Positions 10,901 through 17,931 of a stretch of DNA of 50,490 nucleotides are shown here, one piece after another. Below the pieces are notes generated by a model. The model saw only the letters and a list, made by a program, of their open reading frames with translations. It was not told where the DNA came from and made no database searches. Numbering within the stretch: position 1 is the first letter of the stretch; every line of letters begins with the position of its first letter. The position numbers and the translations under genes were made by a program. The stretch is from assembly GCA_021824625.1 (NCBI GenBank), contig JAKAKE010000024.1, positions 1 to 50,490 on the forward strand. Reading direction: 5' to 3'. Source of the stretch: Bacteroidota bacterium (GTDB lineage Bacteria; Bacteroidota; Ignavibacteria; Kapaibacteriales; UBA2268).

Positions 10901-11249
10901 TACCAAAGACATCAACCTGTCCCATTTTTTTAATCTCTGAGTTCAGTTTAACGTTGATGTCTGTGGTTTCATCAGCAGATATTCTTATGGTAGTTGTATA
11001 TTTGGAATAACCGACTGCAGTAACCTGAACCTGGTATTCACCGGAATTGATGTTAACGATTGTAAATCTTCCATCTTTATCTTTGACATAAGTGCCGCGG
11101 GGTGTTCCGATTACTCTGACAGTTGCACCAATCACAGGTTTGCCTTCGTCATCAACAACTTTGCCCTTTAGGGTACCGTAAATACCGGCATAAGTTGTGA
11201 GAGGAAATATTAAAAAGCTAATTAAAAATAAAGTCAATATTTTTCGCAT
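7989..11249 (-). CDS. TonB-dependent receptor with carboxypeptidase-like regulatory domain
   Basis: A 1086-aa outer-membrane receptor. After the signal peptide (residues 1-21) comes a CarboxypepD_reg-like domain (GTLKGKVVDDEGKPVIGAT, residues ~25-105), then a plug domain (~130-235, including GIQSVIGLSAGVFQGNNGYNIRGS and VDGIDLGNQFTGG), then a 22-strand-type barrel ending in a C-terminal aromatic (VYFGAMFRF). This domain order is typical of SusC-like and related receptors in Bacteroidota that import glycans, siderophores or peptides, energised by TonB-ExbBD. No SusD-like partner is adjacent, so the substrate is unknown. It lies between a T9SS-sorted protein (30 bp upstream) and the large surface protein (downstream), probably in one transcript. 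Confidence 0.93.
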   Translation of the reverse strand: MRKILTLFLISFLIFPLTTYAGIYGTLKGKVVDDEGKPVIGATVRVIGTPRGTYVKDKDGRFTIVNINSGEYQVQVTAVGYSKYTTTIRISADETTDINVKLNSEIKKMGQVDVFGTKVMVNNTEIGTKRKITSDGLTHVAREGIQSVIGLSAGVFQGNNGYNIRGSRQTESQIRVDGIDLGNQFTGGFGAAGLTYFPMISAYATEEVQVNTGAFAPEYGNALGGIVNTVSKVGRTDKYEGFIRWRTDVDALWGSQLTDLVLKDDGRKLTAIHTGEGNKLQGPQQNIFEFGAGGPIPILSNSTFFMSGYYLYEKYRNASYKIYNPVDVNHPERGQDNIGRLDNNRSWVKNLSVKTKWGISDDIYLLVGGMWGLTNIEIASVPSTNWLYARDFGVINGVSNSLPEYIAKLPVNNTLVMNLMARINHTLSDKSFYELTISNNTNADETSKRNLYPGYSVTDYIDGRFPSEAEIKDPTINPNFFTGFEMWYPFDKVKADQNTLVSGKNRIIDEFEVIPTIISTADGYLRGASRKINPITGYIEGDINDSGTDNPFGRDNTYATHGNNRYFEFRKSNYWQVEGNYSLNIEGEFSHMFKTGIDFRFYELYRHENNLPWVADPFFDVYTDEWGGNLYAEDQRTWEMTSKPYKPMLGALYLQDQISYKGIIISPGLRFDIFTPNSNYRTTNTDFISILSDTGFANSKMKFQISPRVNVTYPITERSNVSIAYDMYFKIPEFQNLYDGFATPRLRGNQILGNPNMDAQRVNAYQVSYSNQISDDFAFDVTAYYKDIYNQIGIMYVPAVPVSFYLYTVAEYGNAKGLEFTLRKNVTATDNIGFSLNYNLSSANGTSSNAGDNYQMPIDPYTNLPAYPLSEYPMSWDRRHRINFNLTFDWRDNQGPSIAGIQPLENTNISFTTFFQTGTPYTKRDIKGKVVGEINAERGPSAWRTDMRLSKMFKFKDIFGEDFGESSVEFFVDVFNIFNIRSANNYYIVTGDPDDDGTSFYYTQGSFSSTTLYKEADFSNTDSFKPDQYDYFGNRKYNVNSDFDGNGVVTQTEKFQAFKKQLEINRKFQGNYQLPITVYFGAMFRF

Positions 11250-11279
11250 AAATGCACTCCTTAAAAATTTATATTTATT

Positions 11280-13226
11280 TTATCTCACAATTGTAATCAT
11301 TTGGGTTGCTCTCTGTCCGTTAGACGATACAGTGCAGAAGTATGCACCGGCAGGGAGGTTTTCAATATTTAATTTTACCGATTGCACACCTGCTCCTCTT
11401 AATCCCAAGAATACATTTTTCACAACCTTTCCCATCAAATCGTAAATCATTATATCAACTTTCCCATCGTTTGGCAAATTGAAATTAAATTCAGCATTTT
11501 CATCCATCGGATTTGGATAGATGCTTGTGATGCTGAGTTTGGAATTGATATTTGTAGTTTCATCAACATCCAAAACACTTGATGCATCAAAATTTCCAAT
11601 CATCACATATTGGGGATAAAGTTCAAGATATCTTTGTCTTTCTCTTGCAGTGGCAGGGTCATCTCCCGGATTTGGTATTGTTTCAATTTTCAAAATTGGG
11701 ACATTCAACAACCCATTTGGCACATAATCTGGTATCCATGTAATCCTGTCCCATATTTCACTAAGGGTTATATCGAGAGGTTCTCCCCAACTCGAATTCT
11801 TATATCTACCATTAACTAATATATCAGTTGTATTAACCGTTTGCTGTGTTTGCTGGTCAACCAATCCTAAATACTCAACCCATTTACATAAAATTGTATT
11901 ACCATCGAATGAACGGGACATTTGAAGTTCATAACCCATCTGATTGTTGGTTCCTGAAGGTAGGTATGCAATAACTAAGCCAGATACATCAGCAATTTTT
12001 CTTATACCCCAGCTGCCGTTCTCTTTATAAATTTCGACAATTTGTTTTAATTGCAAAGAATCAGGTTGTGATACACCATCAATAGCTCCATCATAAACAT
12101 CTAAAGCAAAACTAAAATCCCCGTTATCAAAAACAACAAAGCCTTTTCCATTATAATTCATAAAAATACTGTCGGGGTCAAAACCTATAGCAGCAGCATA
12201 ATCTCTGAGAAGCTGATGGGGTGATACATCAAATTCGCTCCAGGTCTCACCATAGTCAGTTGATATTGACACTCCAAGTTTCACTCTGTTATTAGGTGCC
12301 TGGCTGACAAAATTTCCCTCAACAGCCATATACATTGAATTATTAGGACCGTATTCCAAATCAATAATTGAAGCTGACCTAGTGCTATCCTGACTCACAG
12401 GGTAAAATTTCGCGCTTAGCCATTGAGCTGGGATCTTCGGTGTCCATTTGTCAAAAGTCATTGTTTTTCTGAGTCCGATATTACTATTATTATCCCATTG
12501 ATTTCCTCCGGGGGGCATTAATCCACCGACTGCAAGACCAAATGCATCTGTACCATCAACACCACCGAGTATCATAGACTCAGTACCAGCCCAGCCATAA
12601 TCCTGACCATCATAATTAAACGCACCATTAAATGAAGCTGGTGGTTTATCAACAACATTATATAACCCGTTAACATATCCGTACCAACCTGAAGCATTAT
12701 TTGTTGGTGCAGTAAAAACATAAGTAAGAATGTTTTCATAACTAAAGGCGTGAATACTTGGATAACGGGCTGTGCCATAACCTCCGGGTGATTTTGCATT
12801 AAATATTAGTTCAGGAGCAGTCCAATCTTGTCCAAGGTTGGTTGATGTCAATAAAAATAAATTATCCTTTGTATTAGTTCCGGTATAATTTGGGTCTTTT
12901 TCCAAATCTGTATAACCTCTTTTTATAGTAACCAAAGTGCCGGAAGGAATATGATAAACAAAAGGCTTTTGACTATCTGTAAAATATGAATAAGCATTTG
13001 AAAGAGAATCCAAAATTCTGAAATCAACTGCTTGTATTGTATTTTGTTTTTTAACTTTTAAAGTAAAATTTTCGGATACTGCGGAAGGAGCTATTTCTTT
13101 AGGTCCCCCAATATTAGGGATATGATTCTTCAGTGCGGGAAATTCCTTTGCAAGTGTTGTTGCAAACAATCCGAGAAACAGCATTAAAGCCGTACTTATA
13201 GTAATGAGAGAGCGTAACAATTTCAT
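11280..13226 (-). CDS. T9SS-sorted exported protein with BNR/sialidase-like repeats
   Basis: A 648-aa protein with a signal peptide (hydrophobic residues 8-25). Asp-box-like repeats (STNLGQDWTAPELIF; ISTDYGETWSEFDVS; SRSFDGNTILCKW) suggest a beta-propeller of the sialidase/BNR type. No catalytic Arg triad could be assigned, so an enzymatic role is not claimed. The C-terminal ~75 residues are a canonical T9SS type A sorting domain (SIYPNPMDENAEFNF, VDIMIYDLMGKVVK, LPAGAYFCTVSSNGQ, final ITIVR), which directs export across the outer membrane and surface attachment. It precedes the TonB receptor by 30 bp and probably heads the cluster, with a GGAGG ribosome site about 6 bp before its ATG. Confidence 0.85.
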   Translation of the reverse strand: MKLLRSLITISTALMLFLGLFATTLAKEFPALKNHIPNIGGPKEIAPSAVSENFTLKVKKQNTIQAVDFRILDSLSNAYSYFTDSQKPFVYHIPSGTLVTIKRGYTDLEKDPNYTGTNTKDNLFLLTSTNLGQDWTAPELIFNAKSPGGYGTARYPSIHAFSYENILTYVFTAPTNNASGWYGYVNGLYNVVDKPPASFNGAFNYDGQDYGWAGTESMILGGVDGTDAFGLAVGGLMPPGGNQWDNNSNIGLRKTMTFDKWTPKIPAQWLSAKFYPVSQDSTRSASIIDLEYGPNNSMYMAVEGNFVSQAPNNRVKLGVSISTDYGETWSEFDVSPHQLLRDYAAAIGFDPDSIFMNYNGKGFVVFDNGDFSFALDVYDGAIDGVSQPDSLQLKQIVEIYKENGSWGIRKIADVSGLVIAYLPSGTNNQMGYELQMSRSFDGNTILCKWVEYLGLVDQQTQQTVNTTDILVNGRYKNSSWGEPLDITLSEIWDRITWIPDYVPNGLLNVPILKIETIPNPGDDPATARERQRYLELYPQYVMIGNFDASSVLDVDETTNINSKLSITSIYPNPMDENAEFNFNLPNDGKVDIMIYDLMGKVVKNVFLGLRGAGVQSVKLNIENLPAGAYFCTVSSNGQRATQMITIVR

Positions 13227-13282
13227 TTGAATCCTCCAATAATTATTAACTAAAAATTTTAAATTCGATTTTAAGCAATCTT

Positions 13283-13290
13283 CAAATATA
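13283..13290 (-). promoter_or_regulatory. Possible -7 box (TATATTTG) for the secretion cluster
   Basis: Read on the minus strand, TATATTTG matches the Bacteroidota -7 consensus TAnnTTTG and lies about 57 bp upstream of the start at 13226. No TTTG is present at the expected -33 spacing, so the call rests on one half-site in AT-rich DNA and is weak. Confidence 0.3.
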
Positions 13291-13384
13291 ACAATTTCTT
13301 TTTGATTGTTATAATTTATTAAGTCTCATTACTTTCAATTATTTAATCCGTCCAAGTAATTATAAATCAATAAATTAGAACTAA

Positions 13385-14803
13385 TTAAAAATTTATCTGA
13401 ATTCCATAGATTATAGTAGCGGTTGATTTCAATCTCCTGCTCACACTTTCACCCGGTAAGCTTGCCTGAAACAACCTCCCCTCAGTTCCAACGGTTACAG
13501 AAAATCCATCAAGAAATTCATAAATACCGAAAAGCTTCCCGTAGCCTAATGGCCCGTCATGGGACATTCCAAATCCTATCCTTCCTTCGAGGGACAAATC
13601 ATCAGACTTAATCAAGGACCTTTCATAAAATGCAGAACCCCATACCATTTGCCTGTGATTTTCCAGGGTCATTGAATATTCGAATAAATCAACTCCTATC
13701 GGAATGTCAAATTCAGATGTCTCGATCATCTGTGTCTTACCGGTGCTCATCGGCTGGTATGGTAAAGGCAGAACAACATTTTCTTTATAGGCATATTCAG
13801 AATAGCCTATTTCTATTCCTAATTTCTCATCATTATCAATTGTATAGGCTAAACTCTGTGAAAAGTTGGTAACAGCCATTTTCTCACCGTCACCAAGTCC
13901 TGTACGGATAAAATCTGTGCCGAGAAAAGATGAGAAAATGACTTCTGTTTTCTTCTCACCGGGCTTCATTGGAACCGGTAAACCGGCAATTTCCGCAGGT
14001 TTGGTTTTGTTGGTTACTAAATTATTAAAATTATTTATTTCTGCTCTGCCATCCTTTTTCAGTGTCTCCTTTTTATCTTTAGCTGACGGTGTACTATATA
14101 ACGCAACTGAAGGTTTAGATTCATTATCCTCAAGTTCATCAATATTGTTATTTAATACGGGTGATATATGTAATGGCGAAGCGTCCCACATCACTTCTGT
14201 CTTTTTATCAGCACTCACTTCAATGTCAGATATAACAATCTCATCGGCATGAGCGATTCCTTTTCCTCCACCTTGAGCGGATGAAACCGAAGAAACAGCC
14301 ATGTCATTTGTTGAAACTCTTCCAACAGCCGGAGGAACCATGTTATTAATAATTCTGCCGGTAGAAGCAGCAAGATTATCACCGGTAATAACGGGTGATG
14401 TTTCAGGTTCATTATTTTCTGAACTTAATTCTGAAATTTGAATTCCAAGTTTTTTTCCAAGACTGCCTAAAGTCATATCATCAATTTGAAATACAAAACT
14501 GAAAATGAAAAAAACAATCATAGCCGCTAAAACCTGTGAACGTCTCCATAAGAAAGGACGTTCAATTATAATAGGCCGGCTTGCAAGAATCTTCATCAAT
14601 ATAATATCTTCAGTCTGCCTGAGTAGAGCCTCGGGAGCATCTATTGATTGAGAATCCTCTTTCATAGCCAAATGTACAGAAACAGCCGAATCGAATTTCT
14701 CACGGGCATAATCATCTTCCGAGAGTAATTTCCTCAGAAGAACATCTTCCTCTTCGGTCAATTCTCCGTCAATATACTTCGATATGTGGTCATCAAGCTC
14801 CAT
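13385..14803 (-). CDS. Predicted anti-sigma factor fused to an outer-membrane-barrel-like C-terminal domain
   Basis: A 472-aa protein encoded immediately after, and overlapping by 11 bp, an ECF sigma gene. Residues 1-50 resemble the anti-sigma N-terminus (ISKYIDGELTEEEDVLLRKL), but lack the zinc-binding His/Cys residues of classical zf-HC2 proteins. One transmembrane helix follows (about residues 90-107). Residues ~110-290 are a low-complexity linker. From ~290 to the end, alternating amphipathic segments (KLGIEIGYSEYAYKE, LEGRIGFGMS, FSVTVGTEGRLFQ, ATIIYGIQINF) end in a terminal Phe, the signature of outer-membrane beta-barrels. Position next to the sigma gene and the N-terminal motif support an anti-sigma role. 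The barrel assignment is inference from strand pattern only. A paralogous architecture occurs at 29144-30532. Confidence 0.7.
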   Translation of the reverse strand: MELDDHISKYIDGELTEEEDVLLRKLLSEDDYAREKFDSAVSVHLAMKEDSQSIDAPEALLRQTEDIILMKILASRPIIIERPFLWRRSQVLAAMIVFFIFSFVFQIDDMTLGSLGKKLGIQISELSSENNEPETSPVITGDNLAASTGRIINNMVPPAVGRVSTNDMAVSSVSSAQGGGKGIAHADEIVISDIEVSADKKTEVMWDASPLHISPVLNNNIDELEDNESKPSVALYSTPSAKDKKETLKKDGRAEINNFNNLVTNKTKPAEIAGLPVPMKPGEKKTEVIFSSFLGTDFIRTGLGDGEKMAVTNFSQSLAYTIDNDEKLGIEIGYSEYAYKENVVLPLPYQPMSTGKTQMIETSEFDIPIGVDLFEYSMTLENHRQMVWGSAFYERSLIKSDDLSLEGRIGFGMSHDGPLGYGKLFGIYEFLDGFSVTVGTEGRLFQASLPGESVSRRLKSTATIIYGIQINF

Positions 14804-15371
14804 AAAGCTCCTCTTTCAATGGTGTCAACAATTTCCTCATTATTTCCCTTGCACGGAAAACACGAACTTTTGCAAGAGATAAATCTATGTTCAAAATATC
14901 GGCAATCTCCTGATACGAACATTCTTCGTATTCCCTGAGCAGAAGGGCTTCCCTCAATGCTAAAGGCAATATTGCAATTGCCTTTTCGATGCAATCCTTC
15001 AATCCGATATCCGGCTCATTTTTTCTTGCCGAAAAATGAATCACTTCATCGAACTCATCGTGTTCTTTCCGTGTACGGATACTATTCAAGCAGGTGTGCC
15101 GTGCAATCGTAAAAAGCCATGCCTGAAAATTATCCCCCCTAAACTCTCTTCTGTGCTCAAACACTTTTATAAAAATCTCCTGGAATGTGTCTTTTGCAGA
15201 ATCCTCATCTCCCAACATTCTCAGGCAGAACCTGTAAACTTTTTTATTATATCTTTCATAAAGCAAATGGAAGGCTTCGGCACTCCCCTTCCTCAAATCT
15301 TCAAAAGCTTCTTGAAGTCTTTCGGGTTGCAACCCTTCATGGTCGTCAATATTTCCCATGTGTTTATCCAT
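14793..15371 (-). CDS. ECF-type RNA polymerase sigma factor
   Basis: A 192-aa sigma-70 family protein of the extracytoplasmic-function group. Region 2 is clear (AFHLLYERYNKKVYRFCLRM, then DSAKDTFQEIFIKVFEHRREF and FQAWLFTIARHTCLNSIR), and region 4 is a helix-turn-helix (LREALLLREYEECSYQEIADIL, DLSLAKVRVFRAREIMRKLL). Region 3 is absent, as expected for ECF factors. The gene overlaps the start of its putative anti-sigma partner by 11 bp (ATGGAGCTTGA), indicating translational coupling. A 42-unit heptanucleotide array lies about 150 bp upstream. The regulon is unknown, but the adjacent envelope proteins suggest cell-envelope stress or surface-protein control. Confidence 0.93.
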   Translation of the reverse strand: MDKHMGNIDDHEGLQPERLQEAFEDLRKGSAEAFHLLYERYNKKVYRFCLRMLGDEDSAKDTFQEIFIKVFEHRREFRGDNFQAWLFTIARHTCLNSIRTRKEHDEFDEVIHFSARKNEPDIGLKDCIEKAIAILPLALREALLLREYEECSYQEIADILNIDLSLAKVRVFRAREIMRKLLTPLKEELYGA

Positions 15372-15473
15372 AAATCAGCATATTTATTTAAACAGCACTT
15401 CCGCTTTTAAACATAAAGACACATCTACTATAATAAAAGTTACAACCATATTTAAAAAAATTTTCAATTTCCA

Positions 15474-15820
15474 AGTCAACAGTCGTTAGTCGTTAGTCAA
15501 TAATTGTTTGTTATTGTTTTCAACTTCCGACTTCCAACTTCCGACTTCCGACTTCCAACTTCCAACTTCCAACTTCCGACTTCCAACTTCCGACTTCCAA
15601 CTTCCGACTTCCGACTTCCGACTTCCAACTTCCGACTTCCGACTTCCGACTTCCGACTTCTGACTTCCGACTTCCGACTTCTGACTTCCGACTTCTGACT
15701 TCCGACTTCCGACTTCCGACTTCCGACTTCCGACTTCCGACTTCCGACTTCTGACTTCCGACTTCTGACTTCCGACTTCTGACTTCCGACTTCCAACTTC
15801 CGACTTCCGACTTCCGACTT
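15474..15820. repeat. 42-unit heptanucleotide tandem array (ACTTCCG) with in-phase flanking heptamers; fills the 15372-15820 gap
   Basis: From 15523 to 15820 there are 42 complete 7-bp units plus four bases, all of the form ACTTC(C/T)(G/A). ACTTCCA variants cluster at the sigma-gene side (units 2-15) and ACTTCTG variants toward the other side (units 20-37). The flank 15474-15522 keeps the same 7-bp register with other units (AGTCAAC, AGTCGTT twice, AGTCAAT). The array starts directly after the stop codon of the OmpA-like gene (stop at 15821-15823, minus strand). Because 7 is not a multiple of 3 and no stop is formed, long spurious reading frames exist on both strands. The remaining gap, 15372-15473, shows no gene and would hold the sigma-gene promoter. 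Confidence 0.97.
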
Positions 15821-17899
15821 TTATTCATTTACGGGAGTTTCAATTTTAATTTTTACTGTCCTGCAATAGCTCCTGCCTTGAGGCAAGTCATTGTTATATA
15901 AAAGGACATCGCTGCCAATCGGATTAATATTCAGATTGGATTTATTAACATTTAGTATGTTTTGAACTTCGTTACAACGTCTCAGGGCGAGTTCCCTATT
16001 GTATATTTGTTCGCCTGTTCTATCAGCATATCCTTCAATTGTTACAATAGAATTAGGCATAATCCTTTGTTTTATTTCATCCAATATTTTCTTATGGCCG
16101 GGTTTAATATTTGCCTTATCATAATCAAATAAGATTAAAGAAAATCTTTCTATTCTTTTATCTTCCTTCAGTTCATATCTTTTCTTTCTGATAGTCAACT
16201 GCTCAATAAGAAGAGAAGTTTCAGCTTCTGTCATTTGGTCAACATTATCATTTGCAGTTAACTTTATTTTCACAGGCGAATCAAGTTTCGGAATCGGTTC
16301 TTTCTCAACTTCCCAAACCAGCTTTCCAGGTTCCTTGATTGTCATTCTGAGCGAAGTCGAAGAATCTCTTGGTGAATATTTTCTTAATACATTACCTGAT
16401 TGTTCAACTGTTATCTCCCAATCTGTCAATTCAGCCTCACAAAGAATATTTGGTTCAATCTCGACAACAGGTGGATTTGATTTCCTGTCTATTTCTTTCA
16501 GGTAAACAGGTTTTAATAAATCAAAGCTTGTAGAACTTAATTCTGCTCTTTGATTCTCAATCTGTCCGTCAATAACAGTGTTATTACCGGGATTTTCGGG
16601 AAGGTTTCTTTCATTAACAATTAATCTTTCAGGTTTGATTCCCCAAATATTAACTAAATACTCCTTAACGGCTTCTGCTCTCTTTCGCGACAAATTTAAA
16701 TTATTTGTTTCAACTCCCAGATTCTTATTACAGCCTGTGAGTGTCAGTTTCTCCTTTGGCTTATGCCTCATTCTGTATCCTACAATATTGAGCAGGTCGG
16801 AATAAATATCCATAATGTTCCGATTCATAGAATCCTCGACGAAAGAGTTAGTCTTGCTCTTTGTCAATAGATGCAATCCTGTTGTATTAATATCCGAACT
16901 ACCCTCTTTAAAAAACACATGAGGAAGCAAAGGAAAACCTTCTTCAATTTCAGTTTCCTCTATAACAATAGTTGGAGTCTTCTGTCTGTTGCCATCTGCA
17001 CTGATACCGTAGGCTTCAATGGCGGCTGTCAACTTTGGTTTTGGCAATGGTAAAACCGTGTCAACCCGTTCAATCTTTTTTATAACCGGTGGAGGTTCAA
17101 CATGAGGATAAAATGGAAATTTTATGGATGCTCCCAATTGCAAATGATTTGGTTTCCAATTAACGGATGTTACATTTATAAAACCGATATAATATTTAAT
17201 TTCAGGTATTAAATACGTATTTCTTCCAATTGGTAATTCATAGCCCAGTCCAACCATACCAAATAAAAGGATAGAATTTTTATTAGGTATTTCAATGTTA
17301 TAATAATCATTTTGAATTGTTCTTCCATCAAGAAATGTAACATTTTCAGGAGAAATTAATTGTTCCTTCTGGTTCATTGTTCCCGTAACAATATACCCGG
17401 CTTTTAAACCAAAACTTGCAATAAATCCATGCAAAAATTTCATTTTAAAAATTGGTTCAAAACTGATAATATCAATTTTTGAATCAATTGTATGGTCAAC
17501 TGCCACATCCACAACCTCGGTAATCCCGTTTCTCAAAACTGTTGTATTGGCTATTTTTTTATCATGAACCAATAGCTCGGCACCGATAGAAGAATAACCT
17601 GATCTGCCCTCGATAAACATATCGTTTTTGATTTCATAATCAAACAATGCACCAAGGCTGAAACCGCTTCCTGTACCACTTGTGAAACCCTTGCAACAAT
17701 TCGGCACAGGCGGTATTTCTTTGAAATCGGCACTATGAATATTCAGATTATATCCTGCATATCCACCGAGATAAAATAGTGGTTTGAGACTCTTCAGAGT
17801 TGTATCATTGCTCTCACCCCGAGCATTATCTAAGAGTAAAACATAAGTTATTGCAATAACAAATAAAATTTTAAATATTTTCATTTTTTTATTCTTCAT
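15821..17899 (-). CDS. OmpA-like outer-membrane protein with two OmpA-like modules
   Basis: A 692-aa protein. The ATG at 17899 lies inside a heptamer array, and Met6 (17884), which begins MKIFKILFVIAIT, gives a more ordinary signal peptide, so the true start may be there. Residues ~35-260 look like a porin-type barrel (FYLGGYAGYNLNI, GSGFSLGALFDYEI, GLGYELPIGRNTYLI). Two OmpA-like regions follow: one around residues 340-450 (LNLSRKRAEAVKEYL) and a canonical C-terminal one at ~590-690 (FDYDKANIKPGHKKIL, VTIEGYADRTGEQIYNRELA). The C-terminal domain normally binds peptidoglycan. Between them, at residues ~510-520, a dispersed DNA repeat is translated as SSTSLRMT. Stop is followed at once by the 42-unit heptamer array and then the ECF sigma gene. 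Confidence 0.85.
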   Translation of the reverse strand: MKNKKMKIFKILFVIAITYVLLLDNARGESNDTTLKSLKPLFYLGGYAGYNLNIHSADFKEIPPVPNCCKGFTSGTGSGFSLGALFDYEIKNDMFIEGRSGYSSIGAELLVHDKKIANTTVLRNGITEVVDVAVDHTIDSKIDIISFEPIFKMKFLHGFIASFGLKAGYIVTGTMNQKEQLISPENVTFLDGRTIQNDYYNIEIPNKNSILLFGMVGLGYELPIGRNTYLIPEIKYYIGFINVTSVNWKPNHLQLGASIKFPFYPHVEPPPVIKKIERVDTVLPLPKPKLTAAIEAYGISADGNRQKTPTIVIEETEIEEGFPLLPHVFFKEGSSDINTTGLHLLTKSKTNSFVEDSMNRNIMDIYSDLLNIVGYRMRHKPKEKLTLTGCNKNLGVETNNLNLSRKRAEAVKEYLVNIWGIKPERLIVNERNLPENPGNNTVIDGQIENQRAELSSTSFDLLKPVYLKEIDRKSNPPVVEIEPNILCEAELTDWEITVEQSGNVLRKYSPRDSSTSLRMTIKEPGKLVWEVEKEPIPKLDSPVKIKLTANDNVDQMTEAETSLLIEQLTIRKKRYELKEDKRIERFSLILFDYDKANIKPGHKKILDEIKQRIMPNSIVTIEGYADRTGEQIYNRELALRRCNEVQNILNVNKSNLNINPIGSDVLLYNNDLPQGRSYCRTVKIKIETPVNE
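16341..16368 (-). repeat. Dispersed GTCATTCTGA-type repeat inside the OmpA-like gene
   Basis: Plus-strand sequence starts GTCATTCTGAGCGAAGTCGA and continues AGAATCTC. Related copies lie at 23941-23966 and 45515-45539 (intergenic) and, in reverse orientation, at 46457-46482 inside the GAF/GGDEF gene. Here it is read in frame as DSSTSLRMT, the same peptide frame as in the GAF/GGDEF protein (DPSTSLRMT). Confidence 0.85.
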
Positions 17900-17931
17900 T
17901 TTGAATTTTACATTTTACATTTTGAATTCTA
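17897..17931. repeat. Heptamer-periodic array spanning the 29-bp gap and an ORF start
   Basis: Five consecutive 7-bp units in one register: CATTTTG, AATTTTA, CATTTTA, CATTTTG, AATTCTA. The first unit includes the annotated ATG of the OmpA-like gene (CAT at 17897-17899) and the last contains the stop codon of the upstream multi-domain gene (17929-17931). Confidence 0.75.

Noticed and set aside
15497-15828. Several 60-100 residue frames on both strands with repeats such as SRKSEVGSRKSEVGS
   Set aside because: They are a by-product of a stop-free 7-bp tandem array, which reads the same heptapeptide in every frame. No ribosome site or start context supports translation.
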